Shown here: positions 29,601-37,807 of the stretch, in pieces
Layout of the letters: each line of letters begins with the position of its first letter
How positions within the stretch are numbered: the stretch's first letter is position 1
NCBI RefSeq assembly: GCF_005518135.1
Contig: NZ_SULI01000018.1
Location: forward strand, 1-64,000
Length of the DNA stretch: 64,000 bases
Direction: 5' to 3'
Source of the DNA: Shimia litoralis
GTDB lineage: Bacteria > Pseudomonadota > Alphaproteobacteria > Rhodobacterales > Rhodobacteraceae
The notes under the pieces: model-generated
The model's input: only the letters and a program-made list of their open reading frames with translations
Databases searched by the model: none
What the model was told of the DNA's origin: nothing
Position numbers and translations under genes: made by a program

Positions 29601-30881
29601 CAGATCAACATACTTGCCACGGAAAAAGCCTTCGAGAATAGTTTCGCCATTCGACGACAATCCAAGAGGTTTGGCTGTTTCAACGCCTATTTCTTTCGCG
29701 AATTCAAAGGCTTCCGGATCTATTAAGGCAACATCTAAATAGCTACGAATGTTCAAAACCGTTGGATGGGTCGCCGCACGCACTTCTCGCATGGCAGCAT
29801 AAGCCGCCCGATAGTTTTTCTGCGCAAGCTCAGGATTATCTTGCCGCCGGTATGCATGCCCCATGCCCCGCAAAAAAGTCGCCTTTTGCACGGGCCTTCC
29901 GCCACCATTCAACTCGATATCGGCAAGAGCTTGCGAGGCCAATGAAATCGAAGCGTCGTATCGTTTTGTCGACGAATACAGCTCGGCTAGGTTCTGAACA
30001 GCCCAGAAATACCCCCTACTGTTCGGGGATACATCTTGTAGGTATGCAATGCGACGTTCGAGTATTTTCTCTGCGTCCTCAAACTGATTGGCTTCAAAAT
30101 ACAGAATGGCGATAAGGCCCAGAAACTTGTCCATTTCCTGATCTGAGACACCATTTGCGGATGTTAAGAACACCTGAAATTCACGCGCTTTTTTCACCAG
30201 CTGTATGCGGTCTGCCTTTTGCGTCCGCTCATATTGCAACCCTGCATTCACCAACCTCGCCCGATACAAATCTGACTTTAGGTTCGCAGCGTCAAACAGC
30301 GCGACAGTTCGATCAAGCACCTCAAGCGTATCTTTGGCTTTGTTTTGGATCGCGACAAAACTGAGATGATATAGCGCGTTTCGATGATGCAGGGCCACAT
30401 CTGTGCGCCCTTCAGAGATATCCACGGCACTTCGCAGGACGACCTCTGCTTGACGGTGATCGTTCTGCATGCGCAGGACAAGCCCCAAGATTGCCAGCGC
30501 TTCGATACGTGCCGGATCAGTTGTCCAACCGTCGTCTGCCATACCTGCAATAACAGCGGCGGCAAAACGCTCAGATTCGGCATAATCTTTTTTGTGACGG
30601 TAATACCGCGCCATCGCCAGATTTGGTAAATAGAGCTCTCTGGTTCCCTGTATCAGGCTTTCATTGTTATAGCTTTTCCAAGAAATTGCTTCGAGAACCT
30701 CATAGCTCTCATCCCGCTTGCCTTGCGAAATTAGGGCATCGACCTTGGCAAGCTCGGTCCATATTTCTTGCAGTAAAGCGGCGCGCGTAAGTTCTTGTGC
30801 AGACACGGGCGGGCTTGCCAGACTCGCACAAGTGAGGCCTAGCCAAAGCAAAGCTGTCCTAAAAATCCAGAATACGTCCAT
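26619..30881 (-). CDS. Giant exported TPR-CHAT protease
   Basis: 1420 residues from the ATG at 30881 (GTG and TTG codons lie just upstream). The signal peptide ends near V-S-A-Q-E. Residues about 30-900 are tandem TPR-like helical repeats (for example L-A-M-A-R-Y-Y-R-H-K-K-D-Y-A-E). A coiled-coil-like segment (about 930-1000) ends in F-P-A-F-Q-E-L-T, also present in the shorter CHAT protein. The CHAT domain follows, with the dyad in A-T-H-G (His near 1271) and S-A-C-N-T-A-A-G-D (Cys near 1322). This is the usual TPR-CHAT architecture, but exported. It equals a fusion of what the 11345-14502 pair holds on two chains. The gap to the next small gene (26450-26618) has no gene. Confidence 0.9.
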   Translation of the reverse strand: MDVFWIFRTALLWLGLTCASLASPPVSAQELTRAALLQEIWTELAKVDALISQGKRDESYEVLEAISWKSYNNESLIQGTRELYLPNLAMARYYRHKKDYAESERFAAAVIAGMADDGWTTDPARIEALAILGLVLRMQNDHRQAEVVLRSAVDISEGRTDVALHHRNALYHLSFVAIQNKAKDTLEVLDRTVALFDAANLKSDLYRARLVNAGLQYERTQKADRIQLVKKAREFQVFLTSANGVSDQEMDKFLGLIAILYFEANQFEDAEKILERRIAYLQDVSPNSRGYFWAVQNLAELYSSTKRYDASISLASQALADIELNGGGRPVQKATFLRGMGHAYRRQDNPELAQKNYRAAYAAMREVRAATHPTVLNIRSYLDVALIDPEAFEFAKEIGVETAKPLGLSSNGETILEGFFRGKYVDLENRLLSLQSQGQSESLLEINLALYFALIGEVEQAQAHLKRARQLSVPEQSELRPTDPIFDIIDVMSHVWGVEWQWNAVGPTLDRFLQREDITPQHRAIGLVLQMSWADLADQPHVKFAAFRTLKEMPPESWGQGMWRIWIMLSLVDPYYRHGAYLEAEAHLERTLRVIQAHEAPHLAVTLATMFRLNSAAGLLSAENTQSVLAGVIKQLTTMLPEGHIWQVVGMVNYADSLFETGQSDDALKTIDRAIAMYRNGKYYRNDVLAVLTVRQANMLEMMGDSRLAMVLFRQSFEEISTGEASSKYVAAVLANYCYALFRVGEYQQAIDVAAPYVQDHDFVASLAPEDQVLLMQTLGHALNFADQPQKALLLYEQAERAIPSPEYQSGLLLSGLLYERVGAEFALGLLGDAYQNVRRSNELYFGRLRGLAKSSGVKVASNAEFDRLRVADEAYIGWEYGATLKADAAVVAEIRDNSFLATQNLSTTAAGKAMEQAAARVAANDVALSGMLRTRQELADVLAQLQGAFSKFVLQDGAASEAKVAETQSKIDAIRKQISEIDQKLLDEFPAFQELTDPLPMSRHDVQSILGDREAMVLTLSTESYLYVWAIGKRHSAWHRADLPRADLDSRVRTLRAMLDVTSDNRSAESLDAGFVASVAPFDRAMAYELYLDILAPVAHVLEDIDHLISVVDAPLNSLPLAVLLTSPPQGADTSADDLRQSDWLIRKYAMSTLPNVSSLRSLRRARPEASPSTEKHPFTGFGNPVLGYQDDLDGQGVTLGEGVVTRGVYEQVSRVANLAPLPFTETELRAQADVMGVGSESIFLASNATEARVKQSDLSNTQVLAFATHGLVSGGLVGLEEPALVFTPPMSPTSTDDALLTASEAAQLKLSADLIILSACNTAAGDGTPGAEGLSGLARSFIFAGARSILVSHWPVDDYATSALTTGMLSHLQAETPVGRSKALQASILELLDNSDDNRHSHPRFWAPFVLVGEGAID

Positions 30882-30978
30882 CACCAAACAATAATTGCGA
30901 TCAAATATGACCGAGCATACCGCCAGAGAGCATTTTTACAAAGCCTTCCGTCAAAGCGAGAGCTGCAATGCTGCGTCG

Positions 30979-31815
30979 TCAGCGTAATCTGTTTGATTTA
31001 GCCAGATACGGAGCAAGGCTGTCCGCCACTTCGATATGTGCGAGGGGGCCCAGCATCCGTTCCGCAGCCGGTTTTTCCAACGCGCTATGGATCATTCCCG
31101 CGGTACCTGCCCGTTGGGCCTCGGAACTGGTGACGACTTCGACAATCTCGTCCACATGGGGGCGCAGTTCGTCCAACATCTTTGTATCAATCAACAACGG
31201 GTCCGCTTTCAAATCCACCCCAGTTCCAGCGGAGACAGGTGCGTGATCACTCACCCACAGAAGCACAACAGGGCCAGAAATATGCGTCAACAATAGTTTC
31301 ATGCGCGCGACCCACGCCGCCTTGAGTTCGTCGCATAACAGCGTAAAGCGATCCGGTGCCCGTGCTAGAAGCGTTCCCAGCATATGGCGGGTAAAGTGGA
31401 ATTCGGTAAAATCCACATCTCGAAACACCATCCGCATGACGCTTGATGCTTCGACAAATCTATCATTTCGGCGCGGATGGACCTTATAATACCGATTGGA
31501 CATGTTGTGCGCACCCAAGACCTGAACAATTGTCAGACTCGCGCGCTGCACGGCCTCGAGCACGACTGGTTCAGCCAGAAACACGTCAACACCAGCATTC
31601 ACATATCCAAAGTTGACACAGCTTCGCCCCGTGGCTTCCTGCAGCAGGACCGGAAATGGTTCTGGTACGAATTTCCCGTAGGTTTCCGTACCCCCCAGAA
31701 AAATTACATAGTCACCTGTCAACTCTTGGCGCGGCCCTCGAAACACCAACCGAGACCCGCCATATCGGCACGGCTCATAGTCAAGTTCACCGGCCCCCAT
31801 TTTCTCATAGGACAT
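30979..31815 (-). CDS. DUF6473 family protein
   Basis: 278 residues, soluble, without signal peptide. The N-terminal M-S-Y-E-K, C-R-Y-G-G-S-R and G-D-Y-V-I-F-L-G-G-T-E-T-Y-G-K-F resemble the family labelled DUF6473 that is common in Rhodobacterales. G-G-T-E-T-Y-G followed by V-N-F-G-Y-V-N-A-G-V-D is reminiscent of SGNH-hydrolase-like folds, and H-P-R-R-N-D-R-F-V-E is a further conserved-looking stretch. No activity can be assigned. It lies between the accessory protease block and the PTS/ChvGI region; 31816-32036 holds no gene. Confidence 0.6.
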   Translation of the reverse strand: MSYEKMGAGELDYEPCRYGGSRLVFRGPRQELTGDYVIFLGGTETYGKFVPEPFPVLLQEATGRSCVNFGYVNAGVDVFLAEPVVLEAVQRASLTIVQVLGAHNMSNRYYKVHPRRNDRFVEASSVMRMVFRDVDFTEFHFTRHMLGTLLARAPDRFTLLCDELKAAWVARMKLLLTHISGPVVLLWVSDHAPVSAGTGVDLKADPLLIDTKMLDELRPHVDEIVEVVTSSEAQRAGTAGMIHSALEKPAAERMLGPLAHIEVADSLAPYLAKSNRLR

Positions 31816-32036
31816 AATACACCCACCAATTTATATTCACCCACGATCAGATTCGCGCAAAGCCATTGCCAAATCGCTAATGTGACATCTTGTTCAAAAT
31901 TTTAGGGAATTTGGTGCACGCGTTTGAAACGTCAATCCGCGATCAAGGCCAACTAAATGCGTGTTTTGACAAGTACTTTGGGCACTGACTTGCACTGCAT
32001 AAGATGGTTGAAACACACCAAGATAGCGTCAATAGC

Positions 32037-32927
32037 TCAGGATTGCCCCAAGCTTAAGGTGTGCTCACGTAGCCATGCCATGAAGCCGCGCGGGTCGGTT
32101 TCAAGTTGTGCCATCTGCGCGTCCGTCAAGGGCGCGCCAACAACAGGGTTTTGGGGTTTATTGCATGATCGGACGATCTCGTGGAGCAGCAGCCCTTGTC
32201 GCAATACGGGCGAAATTTTGTCAGCAATTTGATACCAGCGAGAATTTGATCCCGGGAAAAATATCGGCACAACACGCGCCCCAGAGCGCCGGATCATCTT
32301 GGCAGTAAAGACATTCCATTCTTGCTCGACCGCGTCTCCGAACCAAGTATCCGACGACATCACAACCCCCGAAGGAAAGAGCGCCACCACACCATTGTTC
32401 TTGAGATGTGCCATGGCGTGCCCGCGCATTTCGACCATTTTGCGTTGTGCCTCGGGGTCGTGGGGAAACGGTACGGGAATCATGAATGACGAGGCGGATT
32501 CATCTAATCCGGTAAGAACCGAACGGGTCAAAATTCTATAGTCTTGCCGAACACGCCCAATCAGGTCAGCAAAAATCATACCATCCACCATGCCGTGCGG
32601 GTGATTGGCCACGACAACAACCGGGCCATCGGCGGGAATGTTTGCAAGTTGAGCTTCAGGTGTCTGAAGTTCGATCCCCATCACATCCAATGCGCCACGC
32701 CAAAAGTTCTGGCCGCGATGCGTCGCGTTCTTCTTTTCGAACTTTTTGACCATGCGTAGAATGGTGATTTTTCCGGTCAACCATTCGATCGCGCGGATGG
32801 TATTCCCGACCAGAGCATTGTCGAAGGAATTTGCATAGGTAAGCGTGCGCCGGTCATAGACCTGGCCATCATCTTTGTTTTCGGGTGCAGTACTCGCCAC
32901 GCCGTTTGTTCCCGTTCTGCGCGACAT
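32037..32927 (-). CDS. Lysophospholipid acyltransferase-like protein
   Basis: 296 residues from the ATG at 32927, eight bases after the HPr stop. The acyltransferase H-x4-D motif is N-H-P-H-G-M-V-D-G, followed by a second block F-P-S-G-V-V (matching the F-P-E-G-T type) and a third around V-V-P-I-F-F-P-G. These are the PlsC/haemolysin-like acyltransferase blocks; the enzyme probably acylates a glycerolipid or ornithine-lipid precursor at the inner membrane. The frame extends upstream into ptsH but has no suitable start there. Last gene of the chvI-to-HPr strand run. Confidence 0.8.
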   Translation of the reverse strand: MSRRTGTNGVASTAPENKDDGQVYDRRTLTYANSFDNALVGNTIRAIEWLTGKITILRMVKKFEKKNATHRGQNFWRGALDVMGIELQTPEAQLANIPADGPVVVVANHPHGMVDGMIFADLIGRVRQDYRILTRSVLTGLDESASSFMIPVPFPHDPEAQRKMVEMRGHAMAHLKNNGVVALFPSGVVMSSDTWFGDAVEQEWNVFTAKMIRRSGARVVPIFFPGSNSRWYQIADKISPVLRQGLLLHEIVRSCNKPQNPVVGAPLTDAQMAQLETDPRGFMAWLREHTLSLGQS

Positions 32928-32934
32928 CGCGCGC

Positions 32935-33213
32935 CTAGAAGCCCTCACCGAACTTGTCCGCCACCAAAGCCTCGATTGCGTCTGCCAGCGGCCCTGCATC
33001 GGGTCCGCTCGTCTGAATGTCAATAGACGTACCTTTGGATGCGGCAAGCATCAACAACCCCATAATACTGTCGCCACATGCGCTCAAGCCGTCCTTTGAG
33101 ACTTCTGCCGTAGCGTCAAAACCTTCCACCACCTCAACCAGCTTGGCCGACGCGCGGGCATGGAGGCCCTTTTCATTAACTATTTTCAATGAACGAGACG
33201 TGAGTGCGGTCAT
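32935..33213 (-). CDS. ptsH: HPr-family phosphocarrier protein
   Basis: 92 residues. The active-site histidine is His18 in K-G-L-H-A-R-A-S, and the regulatory serine is Ser49 in G-D-S-I-M-G-L-L, the site used by HPr kinase. In alphaproteobacteria this HPr belongs to a regulatory PTS without sugar permease, controlled by HprK. It is located five bases after the EIIA gene. No enzyme I gene is in the window. Confidence 0.93.
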   Translation of the reverse strand: MTALTSRSLKIVNEKGLHARASAKLVEVVEGFDATAEVSKDGLSACGDSIMGLLMLAASKGTSIDIQTSGPDAGPLADAIEALVADKFGEGF

Positions 33214-33217
33214 AATT

Positions 33218-33610
33218 TCAATCCGTATTAATATTTTGGCTGTCTATATATTTGCGCCCAGCTTCCAGACCGGCCCGCACCGCATCGGGCACAAGCATAT
33301 GACGGCTTTTGGCAAGTTTAATCAGCATCGGCAAGTTCGCACCGTACAAGATACGGCGATTTTCCGGCGTACACGCGCGCAAGCTAAGATTGGAAGGGGA
33401 ACCGCCAAACATGTCGGTGACGACAACGACGCCCTGACCGCGATCCACGTCGTCAGCTGCTTCACAAATCTCACGCTGTTTGTCACTGCGATCGTGGTCG
33501 GTTTCAATCGTGATGGCGCGAATGCCGTTTTGCGACCCCACCACATGTTCAACTGCGGCAAGGTATTCCTTTGCCAAACCGCCATGAGCTACGATCACTA
33601 TTCCGATCAC
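33218..33610 (-). CDS. PTS EIIA component, mannose/fructose class
   Basis: 130 residues from a GTG start. The phosphorylatable histidine is His9 in V-I-V-A-H-G-G-L-A; V-V-V-T-D-M-F-G-G-S-P-S-N is the conserved EIIA-Man loop. No IIB, IIC or IID genes are present, so it is likely regulatory and accepts phosphate from HPr. The gene starts three bases after the rapZ stop. Confidence 0.92.
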   Translation of the reverse strand: MIGIVIVAHGGLAKEYLAAVEHVVGSQNGIRAITIETDHDRSDKQREICEAADDVDRGQGVVVVTDMFGGSPSNLSLRACTPENRRILYGANLPMLIKLAKSRHMLVPDAVRAGLEAGRKYIDSQNINTD

Positions 33611-33612
33611 GC

Positions 33613-34542
33613 CTATTCGTCCTTATCACTCGCGTTTGGTGCGGATTGGCTTGCCATATAGTTCTTGTGATCCAACTCGCGGTGTCTAATTGACACCTGC
33701 CAGCCCTGTTGTGCAAGGGCCTGAGCCAATCTTTCCGCAGTGAAAACCGATCTATGTTGCCCTCCTGTGCATCCGAACCCGATCGAGAAGTGCGATCGGC
33801 CTTCACTAACATACGCCGGAAGTAGCATTTGGACGAGGTCGCGCAACCTATCAAAGAACTGGGAAAATCGCTCGTCTTGCCCGACATAGTTCGCCACACC
33901 CAAATCCCGACCAGTCATTCCTCGCAAGGCGGGCTCCCAATACGGGTTTCGCAAAAACCGGCAATCGAACACCATATCAATTCCGGATGGGATGCCACGC
34001 TTGTAACTAAAAGAATGCACGCCAACGCTAAGTTTCGGTGACCCATCTCCGGAAAAGCACCGCTCGATCTCAGCGCGCAACGCATGCGGCGTCAGATCGC
34101 TGGTATCGATCACCAAGTCAGCACGTGTTCTCACAGGCGACAGCAAATCAGCTTCGCGGCGGATGCCTTCTATTGGGCTTTCAGCAGGGGCCATGGGATG
34201 CCGCCGACGGGTCTCGCTGTATCTGCGCTCGAGAACACGCATTTCGCAATCAACATAGAGCAGTTCTGGCGCCAAAGCCGGATCGCGGCTCAGCATATCC
34301 AAGGCTTCAATCAGGGCACGCTGAGAAAAATCGCGGTTGCGTACATCCAAGCCCAGCGCCAGCGGTTGACTGAGCGGCGGGCCTTTGAATAGGCGCTCGA
34401 GAAGCCCCAAAGGTAGGTTATCAATTGCCTCGTACCCGATATCTTCCAGCGCACGAATTGCCGTAGACCGTCCAGCTCCGGATGGTCCTGTCACCAAGAC
34501 AAGGCGTTGGCGTTGGCGTTGATCGCTGTTTCGGGATGCCAT
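33613..34542 (-). CDS. rapZ: RapZ/YvcJ-family nucleotide-binding protein (RNase adapter type)
   Basis: 309 residues from the ATG with GGAGGG upstream (a further ATG six codons earlier is less likely). The Walker A is G-P-S-G-A-G-R-S, and the C-terminal domain has G-C-T-G-G-Q-H-R-S-V, diagnostic of RapZ/YvcJ. In enterobacteria RapZ directs RNase E to a small RNA; its role in alphaproteobacteria is not established. It is clustered with hprK and HPr as usual. Confidence 0.94.
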   Translation of the reverse strand: MASRNSDQRQRQRLVLVTGPSGAGRSTAIRALEDIGYEAIDNLPLGLLERLFKGPPLSQPLALGLDVRNRDFSQRALIEALDMLSRDPALAPELLYVDCEMRVLERRYSETRRRHPMAPAESPIEGIRREADLLSPVRTRADLVIDTSDLTPHALRAEIERCFSGDGSPKLSVGVHSFSYKRGIPSGIDMVFDCRFLRNPYWEPALRGMTGRDLGVANYVGQDERFSQFFDRLRDLVQMLLPAYVSEGRSHFSIGFGCTGGQHRSVFTAERLAQALAQQGWQVSIRHRELDHKNYMASQSAPNASDKDE

Positions 34543-34543
34543 T

Positions 34544-35014
34544 TCAGGCCCTCCTACCATGGGTCAAAAGCTGGTACACAGCACTTGCAAAATATGGTGC
34601 GTTCACTTTGTGTTGCAGCGCTATGTTGTGCCCTAGATACGTCACATATCGCAGGTCTGGAAGGCGGCTTTGCTCTTCTTCGTCCATATTTATTGCGAGC
34701 ACAACATTCCCGCAAGGCACGGTATCCACATTCAACAGACCGACGCCCCGCGCCTCGATCATACCTTGAATTGGGCTTGGTGCGCGCGCGACTAGAACGC
34801 CGTCGATATCCTCGAGGATAGTTCTGTCATCGGCGACCAACTTTGCACCCAAGGCGATCAACTCAAGCGCCAGCGCAGATTTTCCCGACCCGGCAGCTCC
34901 GGAAATCAGGGCTGCACGTCCATTGATCACTATGGTCGTGGCATGGACTATGAGCCGCTGATCAAGGTCGCTTGCACCATCCGTCGTGCCAGCAGTCGGA
35001 GCCTTGGTGCTCAT
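34544..35014 (-). CDS. hprK: HPr kinase/phosphorylase, short alphaproteobacterial form
   Basis: 156 residues. Only the catalytic C-terminal domain is present, as is usual in alphaproteobacteria. The Walker A is G-A-A-G-S-G-K-S-A-L, the acidic pair is V-A-D-D-R and the capping region follows at E-A-R-G-V-G-L-L. It phosphorylates the serine of HPr in an ATP- and metabolite-dependent way. The rapZ start lies just past its stop codon. Confidence 0.95.
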   Translation of the reverse strand: MSTKAPTAGTTDGASDLDQRLIVHATTIVINGRAALISGAAGSGKSALALELIALGAKLVADDRTILEDIDGVLVARAPSPIQGMIEARGVGLLNVDTVPCGNVVLAINMDEEEQSRLPDLRYVTYLGHNIALQHKVNAPYFASAVYQLLTHGRRA

Positions 35015-35018
35015 TTCG

Positions 35019-36737
35019 TTATACCGACAAACCTACCACGAACCGTGCGCCCAGTGGTTCAGACGTAATGTCAGCATCTGTGGGGCGAATATTCTCGGCC
35101 CAGATAACACCGCCGTGCGCTTCGACGATCTGCTTCGAGATCGCGAGGCCAAGACCTGAGTTGTTGCCGAACTGGTCCTCGGGCCGCTGAGAGTAGAAGC
35201 GGTTAAAAATCTTGTTGAGCGCCTGATCTGGGATACCAGGGCCCGTATCTTCGACGACGACCAAGACCCGGTTTTCACGGCGTCGAACCCAAATTCTGAT
35301 CGCATCACCTTCTTCACAAAAGCTTACGGCATTGGTGATCAGGTTGACAAAGACCTGCGCCAATCGTGCTTCTAGGCCGCGAATTTGGATCGGATTTTCA
35401 GGCAGATCAGCAATAAAATCTATGCCTTTTCCCTTGGCGTCTTCACCAAGGTACTGTGCGAGGTTTCCGATCATTTCCAGCAAGTTGAATTGCTCTTCGT
35501 CTTCTTTGACGAGCTCGCTGTCCAAACGAGATGCATTCGAAATGTCACTGACCAGACGGTCCAGACGGCGAACGTCATGTTCGATAACATCCAAAAGCTT
35601 TTCGCGATGCTCTTCCTTTTTGACCATTCTCAAGGAGCCCACCGCCGAACGCAGGGACGCGAGCGGGTTTTTGATTTCATGCGCGACATCAGCCGCAAAT
35701 TGTTCGTTGCTGTCGATGCGGTCATAGAGTGCTGAGACCATCCCGCGCAATGCGCCGGACAATCGGCCGATTTCATCTGGGCGCGCGGTCAGGTCTGGAA
35801 TACGAACCCGCCCCGGATTCACGTTTCGGCTGTCGCTGTCACGCCCAATTTCGGCGGCCGCAGCCAAATCTGAAAGCGGGTTGGAAATGGTGGACGCCAA
35901 AACCATTGAAAGGCCAATCGAAACAACGGTGGCGATCACAAACATCTGTAAAACACGTTCACGCTCACTGCGCACCATCTGATCAAGCTCGCCAGCAGCA
36001 CTTGTCAACACCACCACGCCGACGGTGGTGCCATTTTGCGCAATTGGCGTTGCGACGGCAAACACGGTGCTCTGCTCTGGACCACGTAATGTGGTTAGAA
36101 TCTCGCCACTGTCCGCCGCTTGTTTTGATAGAGACGCAGCCTGACTTTCGATGGTCGGCAGATCGTACTCGACAAGGTCTTCTTCGCCAGCAATTTTACC
36201 CCAGACCCAGTTCATCGCGCTGGTAAACGGGGTGCCCTTGGGCCTCTCGGCAAGCATTTGCGCGGCTTCAGCCTCGGCAACGCCTTGTTCGGTTCCAATA
36301 AGGCTTTGACTGGTATCGTAGATATAGACGTGCGTCCCCTTGCGAAGCGGCAGCTTATCCAACGTGCCAGAAACGTTGACGCCGTCACCTGTGGCCAGAT
36401 TGACAGGCGCGCCTGTTGGCATCTGTGCTTCAAAGGCTCCTGCGATCAACCGTGCCTCGGTCATCATGCCCGACGCCCGCTGAACGGCCAGACTGTCCCT
36501 TGCCGAATTCAGATATAGAATTCCCGCAACCAACACGCAGAGCGCAATCAGATTAAAGGTAATGATCTTCCGGGTAAGAGGCGAACGGCTCAACGGCAGC
36601 AGTCGGCGGCGCTCTCGGCGCCCGCGCAACTCGCTCTCGACGTTAGCCTCGGGCGCGACCCAGTCATCCCCCAACACCACATCTCCGTCCCGACCTTGGG
36701 CCATGTCGCGCACATCCATCCTTTCGGCCAACGCCAT
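35019..36737 (-). CDS. chvG: ChvG-type sensor histidine kinase
   Basis: 572 residues. A cytosolic N-terminus leads to TM1 (about 55-75), a periplasmic domain, TM2 (about 260-285), HAMP, then A-H-E-I-K-N-P-L-A-S-L with the phospho-histidine, and a kinase domain with N-L-I-T-N-A-V-S and D-T-G-P-G-I-P. With ChvI it forms the ChvG/ExoS-ChvI envelope and acid-response system of alphaproteobacteria, which controls exopolysaccharide and pckA-linked metabolism in well-studied relatives. Eight bases separate it from chvI. Confidence 0.94.
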   Translation of the reverse strand: MALAERMDVRDMAQGRDGDVVLGDDWVAPEANVESELRGRRERRRLLPLSRSPLTRKIITFNLIALCVLVAGILYLNSARDSLAVQRASGMMTEARLIAGAFEAQMPTGAPVNLATGDGVNVSGTLDKLPLRKGTHVYIYDTSQSLIGTEQGVAEAEAAQMLAERPKGTPFTSAMNWVWGKIAGEEDLVEYDLPTIESQAASLSKQAADSGEILTTLRGPEQSTVFAVATPIAQNGTTVGVVVLTSAAGELDQMVRSERERVLQMFVIATVVSIGLSMVLASTISNPLSDLAAAAEIGRDSDSRNVNPGRVRIPDLTARPDEIGRLSGALRGMVSALYDRIDSNEQFAADVAHEIKNPLASLRSAVGSLRMVKKEEHREKLLDVIEHDVRRLDRLVSDISNASRLDSELVKEDEEQFNLLEMIGNLAQYLGEDAKGKGIDFIADLPENPIQIRGLEARLAQVFVNLITNAVSFCEEGDAIRIWVRRRENRVLVVVEDTGPGIPDQALNKIFNRFYSQRPEDQFGNNSGLGLAISKQIVEAHGGVIWAENIRPTDADITSEPLGARFVVGLSV

Positions 36738-36745
36738 ATCACTCG

Positions 36746-37447
36746 TTACTCTTCGTTATATCTATAGCCGATGCCATATAGGGTCTCAATCGCAGAGAAC
36801 TCAGAGTCGGCTGTGCGCATTTTCTTGCGCAAACGCTTGATGTGGCTGTCGATTGTACGGTCATCCACATACACTTGGTCGTCATAGGCGACATCCATCA
36901 ACTGATCGCGGCTTTTCACGAATCCCGGACGTTGCGCCAAGGCCTGAAGAAGCAAGAATTCGGTCACAGTCAGCGTGACATCATTGCCTTTCCAGCTCAC
37001 CGAGTGACGAAGCGGGTCCATGACCAGCTCACCGCGCGACATAATTTTGGTTTCTTCGGTGTCCCCGACGACATCACCTTCAACGGCTTCCTGACGGCGC
37101 AAAAGGGCGCGAATACGCTCGACCAACAGACGCTGCGAAAACGGTTTTTTCACATAATCGTCTGCGCCCATGCGCAAACCGAGGACCTCGTCGATTTCGT
37201 CATCTTTCGAGGTCAGGAAAATCACTGGCATTTGCGTTTTTTGGCGCAAGCGCTGCAGCAAATCCATCCCGTCCATACGAGGCATCTTGATGTCCAAGAC
37301 GGCCATATCCGGAAGCTTTTTGTTAAATGCATCCAGCGCTTGTTGGCCGTCATTGTATGTTTCGACTTCGAAACCCTCTGCTTCGAGGGTCATGGAAACG
37401 GATGTCAGAATATTCCTGTCATCGTCCACCAAAGCGATCTTCGACAT
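36746..37447 (-). CDS. chvI: ChvI-type response regulator
   Basis: 233 residues. The receiver domain has D-D-D at 8-10, Asp near 53 in V-L-D-I-K-M-P and the lysine in K-K-P-F-S-Q-R. The OmpR-type winged helix ends with [13 protein letters not shown]. It is divergent from pckA, the arrangement seen in rhizobia and Rhodobacterales. Confidence 0.95.
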   Translation of the reverse strand: MSKIALVDDDRNILTSVSMTLEAEGFEVETYNDGQQALDAFNKKLPDMAVLDIKMPRMDGMDLLQRLRQKTQMPVIFLTSKDDEIDEVLGLRMGADDYVKKPFSQRLLVERIRALLRRQEAVEGDVVGDTEETKIMSRGELVMDPLRHSVSWKGNDVTLTVTEFLLLQALAQRPGFVKSRDQLMDVAYDDQVYVDDRTIDSHIKRLRKKMRTADSEFSAIETLYGIGYRYNEE

Positions 37448-37807
37448 TGGTTGGTTCCTTATACTGCTCTGTATGCCTGTTTTTTACGTCATTATGGGCC
37501 TTTCGAAGGGTTTTAATCAATCCCAAAACGCGAATCAGCTAACAATCACCTTCAATTTCAGCAACTTTCTCCTAAGCAATGGCTAAAATGACTCACCAAT
37601 TTGCCGAATTATCGACCATTCGCTGCGTTGATGGCGCTAACGCGCATTTGGTTGCGCTAACTGCGCCAAAGCGTCCTGTTCTTTCACGGAAACGTCATGC
37701 TAAGACCCGCCTCATTAGCCGAACTTGGGCTGATCCACACAGGCATTCATCCCGTGTGCGTGACCATAGACCGCCGCCTCAGACGACGCGGCTACAGGAG
37801 TTTGAAT
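37448..37807. other. 360-base divergent intergenic region between chvI and pckA
   Basis: No credible gene. It must hold the promoters of both flanking genes. The notable content is the GCGCTAAC direct repeat listed separately; no clear sigma-70 pair could be fixed. Confidence 0.6.
37634..37661. promoter_or_regulatory. Direct repeat GCGCTAAC, candidate response-regulator site
   Basis: GCGCTAAC occurs at 37634-37641 and 37654-37661, so the copies are 20 bases (two helical turns) apart, about 150-170 bases before the pckA start. Outer bases GGCGC and GCGCC also form an imperfect palindrome. Two-turn direct repeats are typical of OmpR-family dimers, and ChvI is encoded alongside. Confidence 0.45.

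Noticed and set aside
11345-30881. CRISPR-associated Craspase or bacterial gasdermin operon, suggested by the CHAT and caspase proteases
   Set aside because: No cas gene, repeat array or small hydrophobic gasdermin-like protein is visible, and the proteases are exported rather than cytosolic.
33218-33610. Part of a complete mannose PTS transporter
   Set aside because: No IIB, IIC or IID gene is present; the flanking rapZ, hprK and HPr genes indicate a regulatory PTS.
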